A stretch of DNA of 64,000 nucleotides from Amphibalanus amphitrite (Eukaryota; Arthropoda; Thecostraca; Balanomorpha; Balanidae). The DNA lies in contig NW_024881520.1 of assembly GCF_019059575.1 (NCBI RefSeq), positions 1,054,001 to 1,118,000 on the forward strand, in the 5' to 3' direction. Made by a program: the position numbers and the translations under genes. The notes under the pieces are model-generated. The model made no database searches. It was not told the DNA's origin and was given only the letters and a program-made list of their open reading frames with translations. How positions within the stretch are numbered: position 1 is the first letter of the stretch; each line of letters begins with the position of its first letter. Shown in pieces: positions 1 through 13,614 of this stretch.

Positions 1-3000
1 TGTCGATCCGCCGTGCACTAACGACGGGGCGGCAGGTCGCACTCGTATTCTGCGAGGTAACCCGGTGGTCCGCACAGACACTTCGGGCGCTTAGGAACGG
101 TAGGAGACGCACGCTCTGCCTGAGGCGGTCGTTCCTTGGGGGATTCTACAGGCCCGCCCTGTGTACGGAAGACTGGGCGGGACGTTTGGTGAATTTTCGT
201 CTGCAGAGGTCGACAACTGATAGGTCTCGGAGATGAGGGGCCCTGGCGGACCGGTCGGCGCGGCTCGGTGCATCGCACAGCGTCTTAGCTCCCGATCCTC
301 ATAAGCGTAAGGGGCCGGCTGTTCCGGAGTTGTGCCTGGGCGAGCGCGGTGAGCTGTTGTGGGGAGGGAGGATATGTGAAAACCCGAAGTCCAGTATCAT
401 GATCAAAGACCTTCGGTTGTGCTTTGTTCACTTCTTTATTACAATCACAACGAATGATACTGGCCTCTGCGGTAGAGACAGGGTGTCAGGACTTCGGAGT
501 GACAGGACAGTATCAGAGTAGGTACCATGTGCATCACCCTACATTCAGGGGTCCTAAAATTATTGAGCAGGAGCTGTCAGTGATGGTAAGTATGAAGTCA
601 GGTTCAAGATGTCCTGCATTGATGAAGCTGTGTATCAGTGATCTCAGTGGATCTAAAAGCAAATTGCTGATTAGTATATTTGATTTAGTCGATTCCTCAT
701 AGTAAATTGATGTGCACTTCTCCACACCAACTGAACTGGGACTGGAAATCACAATCCTGTTTTCTCTTTGTCTCCAAACAGTCATACTGTCTCACATGCA
801 CCAACTTCCTGGACAATGCTTTACTAGTGCTGTGGTTCGACTTGGACTTGGGTTGGGATTGTAGGTGCTATCAGGGCTAGCACAGCTCCACACAACAAGA
901 TATTACCTTCACAAAACATTTTACCTTCTTTATTTGCTGCCCAGCATTTGTATTTTGCTTCCCATGCAGCAAGTTTTAAAAATTTCTTTCTGTTGGAGAA
1001 AAATCGAACGTTTTCCATTTTACATGAGGAGTACCTGAGTGTTCAAAGATTCCTTTTCCTTGAATCCATCACAAGTTTTTTACAGATAGATCCACCATTG
1101 CCTGTAAATCCATGGTCCCATATGTATACATGCTAATTAGTGACATTAATGTGAATTATATACTAGTCACCTTCTGTCTTTTTATTACGCATTCAAATTG
1201 TATATAAGTTTTGCAAATCTTCTGTAAAAATTCCATGATCGATCTCCAGTCATTTGTTATTAGTATTTTTTCTTTGAAACGGCTGATTGCTGAACTTCGC
1301 ATTTCATTTTCGCGCATCGTTCGTCCATCGCATTTCTTGGTCTGCACGAAATATACGCGCAAATACTCGTTAGGCTGCATAATCTGACGTCGATCCTACG
1401 GCTACGGCTGCACTTACTTCTCAACAGATCGTAAAGTTTCCACCGTTGGAACTTCGGCCGTATATTTCCCATGCGATCGGCGCTGCGCAATATTTGCTTT
1501 GCGAAGTATTTCGTCTGATGTGAGCCTAGATAATATTGGATTCTCTGACCCGGATGCCACTGTCCGGGTAGCGCCCCCTACCACCCCCCCCCCCCTATTG
1601 ACCCAATGACCTGCCCCTGAGGCTGATCGCACCAGAAGGCTCTGGCATGACCGCAACTCCTCCCTTAGGTCTTCACTCGTGCTGGTCGTACCCATGATGG
1701 CAAACGATGTGATGAGATGTTGCTCAGTGCTTATGGCTGGACGTGCTTCTCTCGAGTCGTTTTACCAGTACCGTGGCTACCTTGTGCCCAGTCAGAGCGG
1801 CGTGCTGTACCGGCGCCGTCTGCCGCGCTTCGCCGCCCGTCCTGTGGCCGTGTTTATGGCACCGCCGCGGCCGCCTATCACGGGATGACTCCTGACGGGC
1901 CGCCCGCTGACGCCGTCGCCGGCGCCGGCACTGGGCCAGTGTGGCGGAGCCGGGCCGGAGACCGGGCGCGGCCATAGTGCTGGTGGAAAGGACGTGGTGA
2001 AGGTTGTGAGATGGAGACAACGCCACTGCAGAGATCACGGGACAGCGTTTGTTAGCTTCATTGCTATCAATACGAGGCAAGTTTTGATCATAGTTGACAT
2101 TTATGGATTGGTAGCTGTTTTTAGAAGATTATATACCGAAGCAAGTTTGTGGGAGTGCAGTTTCGGGATGATTTTTGATTTGTTTTTGGGAAATTTGGTT
2201 GCGCCGGGGGCTGCGTCGTTCTTCGGGCTGTACTTGCTAATGTCTCGCCCAGCAGCACTGCTTCGGATGAAGACGTAGCTTACGGCGTGTTCAGCACGGT
2301 GTCATACTGGTTAGTTCAGTGCAATAAACTCAGTCGGGGGTCGGACTCTGCTGCCGCCGCTGTCCGGTCACCTGGTGGTTCGATAGTGTCTGTTCTGCAT
2401 TTCGTGGTCCGTGTCTACTTAGTTTCTACCCTCTTTTCTCCCTCAGTAACGGCCCATCATCGACTCCTCTCCATCACGGGACTATCTCTCGCCCTCTCCA
2501 GTACCGATTACCGTCCCCTCTCCCGCTCCTTTCCGTTACCTACCGAATCCTTTCTAGCACCGGCTCCTCTCGAGCACCGGACACCCTCTCCCCTCTTCCG
2601 TCCATTTGGCAGCGTGGTCACCTGCTTCCGCCTCTCCGCTACAGAGCCCGGACATGTGGGCCACTTCCGGTGGGTCTGCCTGCCTCCTGGACACCTCTGC
2701 CCTCCCCTCCTCCCCTACCCCGCCTCCTTAGCACTTCTCTCCTCCTCTAGCACCCGTTCCTCCCCGACCGTATGTAGAGCTCCATCCAAAAGTATCCAGG
2801 CTCGAATGTTTAAACGCTGCTCAGCTCACCACTAGCTAATAACATTGCTTTTTACTCGGATAAAGTTGGGGCGAGAGATTGCTCCCCCCCCCCCCCGGAT
2901 GCAGGCGGGGGATACAGCATTGCATCCTTCTCCCCTCCCCCGCTTTCCTCGTCCCGGCCCAAGTTCCGGTCATTGAGGCGTCTCCCTGGCCGTAGCGTGA

Positions 3001-5556
3001 TCCATGTTGCGGGATCCATCTGCAGCTAACTGGGGACACAGTTGGGCCCAGCTTACATAGCAATCCTGGCTACGTGCTGAATTGTGCTCCCAGTGGTGGA
3101 AGTCAATCACGACGGTGTGGAATGAGGTGCGAAACGGGAGTCGCTCTACGCATCTAACGCTCCCTGGGTCATTTGGAGACCTGCCGGCTGTATTTCACAG
3201 CCTCGTCTCCATCCGGTCCGCCTTTGGTGCTACAATCAACGCCGCTTAGCACCACCTGTGTATTTTAGAACTCAGCCGGGGTGCCGCCTATACGGTGTAC
3301 TTGTCCGCAGGCAGACCCATCTCTCAGTGACGAGTAAACGAGATTGCATCGCCGGCGCGGGCCTCGTCTCAGACCCGGATCGATTGTCTCGGTAGAGCGC
3401 CGCCGCCGGTCGTCAGCCGCCGCTGTCCCCAGCGTCCGGTCTCGTCGGCTGCGGAGTAGCTGGGACGAGCTCGGCGGCTGCGCTGTTCGGCCGCGCCCTG
3501 CGCCCGCACACGCGCCCTCGTCAGACACAGAGGTGGACGGGGGCGGTCGGCAGCGCGTGCAGGACGCTCGGTGGAGTGTGGAGCGGTGTGCTGTCGGGCT
3601 ACCCGATAGGAACGGACGACCAAGGGTTCGACGTCTACTATTTAGGCATACATATCGAGAACGGCTGGATCAATTGCGCTGAAAGTACGTGCGCTGGCAG
3701 GGACCTACTAGCTCGGTGACGCGCCAAGTCTGTGGTGATTTCAGTACAGGCACAAGTGCGGCGCTCAGTTACGCTCGCTTGTTAATCGCTCGCTTATGTG
3801 ACTGATTCGTCAGCCAAACATTATTGATCTGAAGCGATTGATACTCGCTACGCTAGGTAGAAGTTTGTCCCCCTCCCCAAACGATCTCTGCAACTTAGTA
3901 TCGCAGTGAGACGCGCTTTTGGAAAGCACTCCCCTAGACTTTCCAGTGCGTGCCGCGTCCGCGCCGTCTAAAGGCCACAACTGCTCTCCTCCCTCTGAGA
4001 GACTGTCTCGCCACTGTCTTTGCGCTGCTCAGTCGTACGACGCACTGGTTGATGCTTCCCCTCTGGTCTGTTGCAGACGCCGCCGGCTGAGCCGGCTATG
4101 AAGTGTGAGCTGCACCCTATCCCGCTGGAGGTCTGGTGAGTAACCTGTGAACCGGGGGAGGGCTGGTAATCGCTTGTTGAGAGTTGAAGGGGCTGGTCAA
4201 GGTCAACCTAGAGAGGGGTCGGTACTTCAGATCTTCCCCTCTCCTCCCCCAGTTCCGCCCACAATATCACAGAGCGCACCGTACTGATGGCTGTCTGCCG
4301 TTTGTAAAGATCCGATGCCGTCGCGATCTAGTGAGCGATCTTGGGTGCGTGCTGCGTATTGATAGCACCTTCCTCGTGACCGGCGGAAGTCGACAATCTA
4401 TGCTACTGAGCGGTCCACGCCCCACGCTTCCTCACCCCTACCCCCGATGTGACGTCACAAAGGGCGTCGTGGTGTCTCAGGTGTGTGACTCAGGTGATGT
4501 GATTCAGCGGTGGGTAGACAGCGGCCGCCCGGTGCATCCTCTCAGGTGCACTGCTGGTGGCCCACCCTTCTTGTCATGTTGGCAGTTAATGTGTGGCTTT
4601 TGGGCCCCCGAAAAAAGTAAAAACCCACGTGAGTCGTGGGGTTGTTACAAGTGACTACTCGTGGGCGGGTCTTTGTCCCAGGTGTCCCACCAGGCCAGAC
4701 ATCGCCCATCGCCCATTGAACCTGGCCAACCACGAGACTCAGCTTTCTCAGATGACGGCTTTTGTTCAGCTTCAGACGCTTGTGAACGTGTCTACTGGAC
4801 AGGACGCTCATGTAGGCATTTGCTGAAGATATTCTTTGGTGCATTGGCCGGCATGCATACGAGCTTTTTTAGATTAGCTGTGTACTTATGAACAGTGTTT
4901 CCCGAAGGCCGGTCGTATTCCGTTGTGATCGTAGACTCGCTCATGTGACGCTATACCTCACGTCATCATGTGACGCTCTATGAGGAATTCCGTGATGCCT
5001 GGGAGACGGCTGCCACGGCGCCGTCTGGGCGGTATCCATGTGCTGGACCGTAAACATGAGCTGGACCCTACCCAGGAGTTGGGTCGCCGCGGGGCGCGGG
5101 GCGCGGCGGCATGCGAAACTGATGCAAACGGGCCATGCCTGGTCGGGCTGAAGGGGCGGGTTGGTACTGAGAGTCCGGTGGATCAGGACTTCGCGGCGGA
5201 TGGGGCAGGACACCGGGGTGGACGGGTCAGGTCAGCGTCCTTAGACAGGCGACTGTCATATCTGTTCATCATAGCGAAGTATCAAACTAAAGGTGATTAC
5301 TGATTACCCAAACGGACAGCCGAACTGCCTATCCATAATCCAATGCTCCCGACGCGTCCGGCTAGTGAGGGCCCGGCAGTGTGTTGTAATGGCATTTGCT
5401 TTCGCTTGTAGCCGTGCCAGCTCTCGGACGCTGAAATGACGAGTTCCTCTGCTGATTGCTGATAGGGGAAGGTCATAGTTGATTGCAACGGTGATGGCAG
5501 CTCGTGTGGCCTTGTCAAGGCCGCTGATCACATCATACGGGCTTTGTGGCAATGCT
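1..5556. other. Region without a supportable gene
   Basis: I see no exon chain, domain or RNA gene here. Open frames are short, overlap on both strands and have no recognisable motif. Notable composition only: a poly-C run at about 1584-1595 and another near 2885-2897, an AT-richer stretch at about 380-1500, and a CpG-rich block at about 3330-3700 described separately. Confidence 0.6.
3330..3700. promoter_or_regulatory. CpG-rich block, possible promoter or 5' UTR exon
   Basis: This stretch is much richer in CpG than its flanks. A GTACGT donor-like site follows at about 3686, and an arthropod-type TCAGT initiator-like string follows near 3765. The Spn start-codon exon at 18.5 kb begins right after a splice acceptor, so at least one upstream non-coding exon must exist. 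This block is one candidate. Nothing in the sequence proves transcription here. Confidence 0.2.
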
Positions 5557-5565
5557 GCCCGGGAC
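5557..5565. repeat. 9-bp target-site duplication, left copy
   Basis: GCCCGGGAC directly abuts the left end of the 5566-7088 element. The identical 9-mer abuts the right end at 7089-7097. A 9-bp duplication is typical of Mutator-like (MULE) insertions. Confidence 0.85.
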
Positions 5566-7088
5566 GCGAGTTACCTAAGTGTGGAACTACAAGTCGATTC
5601 TAGGGCTCTGATTGGTGACTTTGGTCGGGGGATGACGCTTATAGCATGACGTCACTCGCGTGCTTGGCCGGACCAACGGCGCGGCGCAGGCGCGCCGAGC
5701 CAACCCAGAGGCTCTCAAACTCAATTGTACAGATCCTGCGCATTGAATGGCGAAACTTCGGCGAGTTCGCTTGAGTTTGGAAGCCCCTGCCAGAGAACTG
5801 GAGACGGCCGGATTATTTGCTGGACAGTGGGCAGCGCAGATGGCGATTGACGGTGCCAAAAAGATGATAGGGAAAAAGGGGTTGAGACTTGAGCAGTGAG
5901 TTATAAGCCTGTTGCATAGCTGAGTGGTAAATTGTAAAATACTTAAGGTTTGAAGAGATGCAGTGTAGTTTAGCCGACTCAGGGGCATTCTGCCGAGTTA
6001 GGTATGTAAGACGGAAGGGTCGCAACTCGCAAGTCGTTTGTTTACATGATTGCCTGATTAAAATGTAAAGCGTACCTAATGTTTAGTTGATAATACAGCG
6101 AGGTTGGGCATCTGCTCAATCCATTTCTTCTCTGCAATAGTGCATTCGCCACTGTAATTCATTGTAAGAGGCACTGGGCTGCGCCGCCTGTTAATTATTC
6201 CGAAACCACCAGTGAATTGCCACAGTCACAATACGAATCGTTCAGTCGTGCGCTGGGGGTCCGCCAAGTTTGGGTGTGCTGCAGAATGCAGACTGGACCG
6301 CCGAGAATATAACACTTCCGTCTCCCTGGGCGAGCGGCGCATTGGAGCCGAAGGAAACTGCTTCTGTTTTTTTTTTGTGGGGAAGATACCCATGTTTGAA
6401 AATTATGTTCTGGAATGACGCGATAAGGAAAAGGACGGTTTCTTGAATTGAGGGCTGTGGAGAAGAAGCAGATTTTCTCATTTGCTACCCGATACAACGC
6501 GAAAAGACGCAAATGTTGCACATTGGGCTTAATAAGTCTAATAAAAGATAAGGGACTTCGTGAATCATGCCTAACTGACCGCGACCCAGTTATTTGCCAC
6601 TGCAGGTAGGTACTAGGTAGGTAGATACTCATTTGTAAACAGAGCGTTCCACCAACCCTCGCCAGAAATTCAATCAGCAGTTGCTTATCTTAAAACGTTT
6701 GAGTGCACCTAACAACCTTTAAAAATGACGTCCTCCCTTTCAATGGTTCGTTCGAAGACACAAAGCCAGAATCAGCCAAGCAATATCGGAATCCATTGCG
6801 CAGTGTGTCGACTGTCGGATGTGCCCATCCACATAGCATAGCACACACTGCTAAATGCAGGTACGCTCACCTACACATTAGGTATTCGAAGGACTTGATA
6901 GCTCATACACATGGAAGAAACGCACGAAATGTGATTAATAGCTGCAGCAGAAGTTTGGCGTCCGATGCCTCTTCGCCAAGTTAAGACCATGCCAATCTCG
7001 GCCAGTCTGCCGCCGCGCCGGCACTGGCCGTGGTGTGACGTCATCCGGCCGGCTCGGCGCTGGGTAGTTCCACACTTAGGTAACTCGC
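5566..7088. mobile_element. Non-autonomous DNA transposon, MULE-like (1,523 bp)
   Basis: The ends are perfect 25-bp inverted repeats beginning GCGAGTTACCTAAGTGTGGA, flanked by identical 9-bp direct repeats GCCCGGGAC. Sub-terminal sequence is also partly inverted (GATGACGTCA-containing blocks inside both ends). No frame inside resembles a transposase, so it would depend on an enzyme supplied elsewhere. The 9-bp duplication suggests the Mutator superfamily (8-10 bp), but the family call rests on that length only. The intact termini and duplication suggest a fairly recent insertion. Confidence 0.85.
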
Positions 7089-7097
7089 GCCCGGGAC
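7089..7097. repeat. 9-bp target-site duplication, right copy
   Basis: GCCCGGGAC is identical to 5557-5565 and directly follows the right inverted repeat of the MULE-like element. Confidence 0.85.
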
Positions 7098-10000
7098 GGC
7101 CTTGGTGTGAGCTTCACCACTGCAGCACGGCAGGTGCACGGTACGGCGCGGTACGGCCGGAGCACGGCGTGGTACGACACGGCTGACACAGTGGTGTGGA
7201 ACGCCGAACTACGGCTTACATCTGGTACCGCTGAAATACGCTCATTTGCTGAGGTATGCCACGCATGGCCAGTCATTTCACGGCGCAGGATGTCGATGTG
7301 GCGATCAGCACACAGGACTGTGTTCCTAGTTCCTCTCAGCACTCCAGAGAAGCTGGCTGTGTCGGTATCCCCGCCTTCCCCGACCTGAGTCTCTCAGTCA
7401 GATGCTGTGACCTCCACGGGGTGATACCTCCGATCAGGTCAAGGTCAGGTCACTGTTGTGAGAAGGCACGGTGTTGAGCCATGCATCCGTTATTTTATAC
7501 TGTGGAGTTGTCTCGAAATGAGCCCATTGCGGTGCCGGATGGATGATGCTTTCTCTCCAATGCCTGCCTAACTGAGCTGTGACCGCAGTGGTCAGAGTCA
7601 CACCGCGGTTCTGTCAGATTCTCCCGGTAACTAGGCGACCGCACGATCCGCATTGGCCGTGATCAAAGGCCATTAACATTAGTACTCCCACAGTCTCCAT
7701 AAAGTCGGTTCTGTGAAACGACCGGCGCTGAGTTCGCCGACAGCTACTGGATGTCTTGATTGGAGCATATTTCGTTATTAGTGTCGGGTGTGTTGGCCAT
7801 ATGTTACTCGGCGGTAGGACCGGCTGTGCGAGCAGGCCGCGCAAAAGCGCGGATGACTGATGAACTCCTCAGGTTTACCGTTACCTGGCCACCCGGATTA
7901 CAGTCAACGATAGGGCTGAAATGAACCGTCACACACGCCTTGCGTGTTTTAGGAGTTTTAGCCGCGCCTGGTGGCTACGTCTGACTACTATCCTGGATAG
8001 CAGTCAGTGGGTACCGGGCAGTGTCGAGCCTACGAAACGTGGCTCAGTATCACCGCTGACCGATGACTCACTCATGATCTCCGCCCCGACATATCGGTTC
8101 TGAGTATACTAACATCCCACCGCTGAGACTCTATAGTCTATGCCGACCCTGTGTCCGTCTTACATGCAGAATCCAGACAATGCTCGGCCCTTCGGGAACG
8201 CGTCCGACGTAATCCCACCTCTCCTGAGTCTGGACAAGGCCGTGTCAATGTGCCGTGCCGTGCCGTGCCGTGACAACATCTGAATGCCGCTCCTCCCGCC
8301 GCCGTCCCCTGGCAGACTAGGATCGCGGGTTTTCCAGCTGGAACGCTGTTCGGCTGTCTCTCAGTAAAGTCCGTTGTCACATTATTCAGCGGCTCATCTC
8401 GGTCGGACCGTGTTATAGGGATATGACTGCTGTTTGGAGTCCGCCGCACGCCACACTGTGCTGATGACGCCGCGGTGGCTGATGACGGTTGATAACAACT
8501 GATGACGCCACGGTGGTTGATGAAGGGTAATGACGCTGGGGTGGTCGATGACTGAAATTATCTATGATTTCTTTAATGCGATCAGCGATGTCATATGCGT
8601 AATAGTTAAAGTGGTGTCACAAAAGTAACATGGTCCCTCTGTACCCTGCATTGGCTCGGTATCTGTTTTCTGCCAGTCTGCGCACCGTATCCCTGTTACT
8701 GTGTTGCAACTTCCCCATCCCCCTCCATCGTCTCCTGAAAGTGTCACGGCCGAAAAACGACCAGTCAGCCCTGCAGATGGTTTCATCCCCGACTGACTGA
8801 GCCGCGAGCTGACGAGAGAGCTGCACCAGCCGCTCGGTATCTGAGGCTCAGCTCCTCCAGCGGGTCGAGCTCGAGAAATGGCACGGTCGTCTTCTCAGCC
8901 TGTCTTCGCTTACCAGTGACCACTGGTCAGGAATGGGTCCCGAGAAACACCGGGCGCAGGGGAGATGGCTCATGGCCGTCCGGGCTGGTCGTATGCCGAG
9001 CTTATCTCATGGATGGCGGCTCCCGCGAGCCGTGTCCCCGTTTGGACGTGTACCGGGAATGGTGGATAAAATGGGTCGTGCCCAGGACGGGCTGGAGTTG
9101 CCTGCGGGCCGTGCTGGAGTCGTGCTCGGGACCTGCCGGAGCCGTGCTAGGGACCGTACTGGAGCCGTTCTCGGCCCGTGCTGGGCCGTGCTCGCCGCTC
9201 GGTATCACGCCGGGACGGATACCACGCCAGCTGGGACGGCGTCGGCGGCGCGTGACCAGCCTGCCGTCCGGGGAGAGCCGCTCTGAGCACGGCGGGCCGC
9301 TGAATACTGCCATACATGGGGCGGTCAGTGCACCGCTATTGCCGGAGACGTGGCATGAATAACTGACAACCGCAGCTGCCGCCGGATATGAGGACAGGCG
9401 TCTTATGAATGAGTGACGTATTGGACGGAGATATGTGCTGTCAGCTACCAGCCGTGCATGGTCTGTTCGTAGTCCTGAGAGCTACCGACCTAACCTAATA
9501 AGCCAGCCAACCTTTAGTGTTGGGAGACAAAACAGTATTATTTGGTTTTCATGCTGACATCTTGTAATTAACAGAGACAAGCTAGTTATGAAACATTGAC
9601 CTGGTATTTCGTTTCCGGTCAAGGTTTTTCAAATTCCTGGAATATTTCGTCTCTGTTTTTCGCGCTATCCGCCTTTTTGTTATGTTTCACATTCACTTTC
9701 TTTCCCATTTGAGCTAAGCGTTTCTTCACTTCAGTCAGCGCTGCTGCCTTGATCACCTCTCCAAACACGTCCTCCATGGCTCTTCACGGCTGGTTGGCCG
9801 ACGGACCGCTTATTTAACGAGCCATCGACCTCCGTTCTCACTTCAGATTGGATTTCCATTTTACGGCGTTTCCCGGCGACTTCGTGCGCCATTGTACAGG
9901 AAGCACGACTGATCGGCGAAAGGTGGCGGCGCGGACGATCGTGACGCCTTGGCGGCCGAAGCGCTGCCCGTGATTGGGTGGAGTAGAGCTGGTGGGACAC

Positions 10001-12145
10001 TGTGAGCGCCCGCGTTCGTGACGTGACGGTAGCGTCGTCACGGGCGGGTGACGCCGTGCGGTCGGACGGTCACGGACAGTTGGCCGGTCGGTCAGTTGGT
10101 CAGTGGTCTCGGCGGGCTGACCGACCGGCCGGGACCACCGGTTTGCTGCTCAGTCGCGCACAATGACAGGCAGGTGAGCTGACGGCGGGCTGTCGGTGAC
10201 GGAAGTGCGCCCATTGTCTTGCTGACTCGCCGAGTCATTGACGAGTCAGTTTATCGCCAGAGCTGGTGAGACTATCAGTGACATGGAGCCGTCCCTGCTC
10301 TCCCCGCCCCTCTTTTCTCTTTGTCGGCCAAGCCGGGAACGCAACAGCAGTCAAAGATGTGAGTTCGGTAGCGTACTCAGTCCTCTCACTTCGGCCACTT
10401 TCGACACTGCCATTCGCGAAGCTTTCCGGCTCCGCGCTTTTGACCTCTGACGAACCGGCGCTGTGCTGTGGTGGCTGAGATATCCGCACTGTGTGTGATT
10501 AGCTTCGCTCCGTGTTTGGCGGCACCGAAGGTAGGCGGGATGGACCGCGACGATACTCGTCTATTGTAGCCCAGGGAGTCTGCCTGTTTCGGATGGACGC
10601 TATCCGCCGCCGTTCGCAGCATCGAAATCGACTCATTTCCCGCTGCTGGAAAGATTAAGATCCAATAGCCATGGCCGCACCGGGACCGCCTCCTCTGAAT
10701 TGCTGATAGTGCCGCATCACCGCACTCTTGGAGTCGGACCCTGCGGTGCTGTGAACGTTGTTCGTGCCCGTGTTCGTGACGACAGACGCCGCGCTGCTCA
10801 GTGTTCCTACCCGTGACGCCGCTCTCCTCTGGGCTATCCGTGAAGCCGCGTTCCGATTCTAGCCCTGACAACGGGCTGCCGGAGAGCTGTCAGTCCCCCG
10901 GCTGAGCTTCGTTCCCAGGTCGGGCTGATACCACTGCGGCTGAGCTTTGCTCTGAGCTGGGACTGGCTCAGCGCGGCTGAGCCGCCGGACCGGCCGGGGC
11001 AGTTTTTGCCACCGCTGTCCGGCCTCTGAGATCACACCGGACTGGCCGGCAGGACCAGCCGACCGCTCGTCCGACACAGCCTGGCCGGAGAGGCGGTAGC
11101 TCTACTCATCGCGAATTGTGGACCGTTCCTTCGCAGCTTCTTGCTTCATTTCCCGCGACTGCTTCCGGAAATGAGCCACGGCTTTCTTGTTCCATACTCC
11201 ATCCGGCCAATCAAGACTGTTACCAGGCTGATCAGGGTTGTTATCAGGCCAATTTAGATCGCTGTCAATGCCACTGAATCCATTCGAGGGCAAAGGTGAG
11301 GTAAAAGCTGGACTCCATTCAATCTATATGTAGATTATATCGAGAGGGTGCTTTCCAATTTCTACTGTCGCCATCTCCTCAAGATCAAGGTCGAAGAATG
11401 GCGATGAAAGGAAGTATGGGCGGTAAGAGGAAACGGAAGACTGAAGCATTAGTAAATCCAACCTGGAGCTTCGAAAGCAACTGTTTTGTTCATTTCTTTA
11501 CGACTGTCATTTCATTCATAATGTTCCGAGATAGTCTAATGAAGGTGTTCAATTGAAAATGATCTCGTAGATGTGCCGGCGCAGCTTTTAACGTGATGTC
11601 CGTACTCCGCTTCCGTCCCTAGATTCATGGTGACGATGCTAGAGAGTAGAGACTGACCTGAGGGTTGGGTGGAGGGAAGCGCAGAATAGTGTCACCCTGT
11701 TGGGGACCTGGGGTGGCTGGGCGGCGGCGCCTGCCAGCTGAATGATAAAGTGAATGATACTGAGTTAGTTCGAGATAGGACCTCAGCTTACCTGAGAACT
11801 TTTGATTAAATTCAGTTTCAGTTCTCTTCAGAAAGGAGCTCAATTGAGACTTTCAATTTAACATCGTTAAACAGAGTCCAAGTCTGTGGGTTCAAAGCCG
11901 TTCCAGAGAAGCACTTCAGCGGCTGATTGCTGTAGTTTTCACACAACTGACGGCGTTTCTCCAGCCGTCCGAGTGGGCCGAGAAGGCGGTCGCCGGCAGC
12001 CGTCTACTGATGTGGTGCCTCGTTATGTGCGGACCGGCCGGCCTCTGGACGAGCTCTGGCACGTGTCGGTCTGGTCTGTTGCTGACACGCTGGACACCGC
12101 CGGGACAGGCAGACACAGGGGACCGGGACGGGACGGAGATACTGT
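7098..12145. other. Region without a supportable gene
   Basis: No exon series or domain is visible. It holds short degenerate tandem repeats: GTGCC repeats near 8250-8272, an imperfect TGATGACGCC(G/A)CGGTGG repeat at about 8460-8550, and a GGAGCCGTGCTxGGGAC-type repeat at about 9105-9195. The open frames over these repeats are by-products of GC-rich sequence. Confidence 0.55.
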
Positions 12146-12400
12146 CCGGCGACTAGGCAGGATAAAACGGAATGACTGAACAGCCCGGCGACCGAACAGG
12201 GAACGGAACGACTCTGCCCGGCGACTGAGCAGGACCGAACGACGGGCCGATATCGTCCGGCGACTGAGCAGGACCGAACGACGGGCCGATATCGTCCGGC
12301 GACTGAGCAGGACCGAACGACGAGCCGATATTGTCCGGCGACTGAGCAGGACGGAACGACGGGATGACACTGCTACGCGATGTTGCCCGGAGACTGAGGA
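12146..12400. repeat. 39-bp minisatellite
   Basis: Units begin CCGGCGACTGAGCAGGACCG at 12218, 12257, 12296 and 12335, with an exact 39-bp period. Two degenerate units lie upstream (from about 12147 and 12185) and one downstream (from about 12387). The period is divisible by three, so the minus strand shows an open frame with a 13-residue repeat. I regard that frame as a repeat artefact. Confidence 0.9.
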
Positions 12401-13107
12401 CAAATAACATCCGTATCGGTTCAGCTGCAATATCGCAGACGCTGCTAGAAACGCAATCCATCTTATGTCTTATGGAAGCTTCCTTAGTTGGAACTTGACA
12501 GTGTCAAGTTTCCGGAAATTGTTTGTTTCGGCGCTGGTGACGTATTGTTTTCCTGCAGCCAGCTCGATCGCTCCATCTTCTTCCTATGAGGCTTTATCAC
12601 ATGCAACTCGTGACGTGCGGCTCTAAAGTGGAGACCTTATCGGGCCAGCAACCAGTCCTCAAAGGTCGTTCGCCTCTAGGTCAGGCTGGCATTGCGGTGG
12701 TTCTGCAGCATTCTTCCCTGGGTGGCCAGAGGTCGTCCGAGCTTTCAGCACATGAACAAAAATTCCGTAGGTGAAACGGTCATCCAACTCTAACGTCATG
12801 GTTACATGCGCAATGCGCGAGGTGCTTTCTGTTCTTGCCATCATTGAAGAACTGACACCCATTCTTTCCTGAATGTCCAGTTTTCTTTCATTTGCATGAT
12901 AAGTTTTAAGTCGACATCAATCATCCAGTCTTCCCCGTTTGTTTTATCACTTGAAGTATCTACGTTGTGGCGTCTGAATGGCTGCCGGGATGAACTTTGT
13001 TGGACCTCTGGCTGTGTTCGCGGTGGGAGGGAGGGAGCCCTCTCCTTCCCTCCCTCCCGGTCGGCCGACTTCGCTGTGAGCCGCCGCGCCGGCCGGCAAG
13101 GGTTGAC

Positions 13108-13261
13108 CAGGGGCGGCGCCAGGGAGAACACGGGGGCACCGCTACTCACTACCACTCCGCCTTCTCTGATTCACCCATCCATCCCGCCCGCCCATGGCAC
13201 AACCTCGGCCCGGCGGATGAGCGGCCGGCCCCCTTGGAGCGCGTGCCTGGCGCCGCCCCTG
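13108..13261. mobile_element. Miniature inverted-repeat element (154 bp)
   Basis: A perfect 15-bp inverted repeat, CAGGGGCGGCGCCAG, bounds this 154-bp stretch. The ends resemble the termini of the hAT-like element at 61151-62781 (CAxxGGCGGCGCCAC), so this may be a short relative. No target duplication is evident in the flanks, so the insertion may be old, or the pair may be chance in GC-rich DNA. Confidence 0.45.
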
Positions 13262-13614
13262 CCCGGCATACCTGTCCCACCTGGCTGGACGACGGCGGCG
13301 GCCGCTCACCAGTCTGGATTCCGCCGCCAGCCGCAGAGAGCCGACCCGTGGAGACCTGTGGCAGCTGTGAGACGCCCTGTGAACGGCTGTGTGACGCGTG
13401 CGGTGGTCTATGTGACGCTGAGAGTCGCTGTGTGACGGCTGACGCGCCTCGGAGATGGCCCAGGCCCACTGAGTTGTGTGGTGAGCGCCGCGCGCAGCGG
13501 TTGTGCCGGAGACGGGGCTGGGTGAGAGGGCCGGCTGCCGCCTGGACGGACGGACGGACGGCTGCAGAGGAGAGCCGGCGGCGAACGGTGAGCGATGGCG
13601 GCACGGCGCATCGG

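Noticed and set aside
18-278. Minus-strand frame at the window start considered as a gene end
   Set aside because: No domain, and splice signals are ambiguous; it cannot be supported from this window.
2287-2835. 182-codon + strand frame
   Set aside because: Composition is Ser/Leu/Pro low complexity, no motif is recognised, and there is no exon context.
12218-12400. Regular repeat considered as a CRISPR-like array
   Set aside because: Units are contiguous with no unique spacers; this is a minisatellite in a eukaryotic genome.
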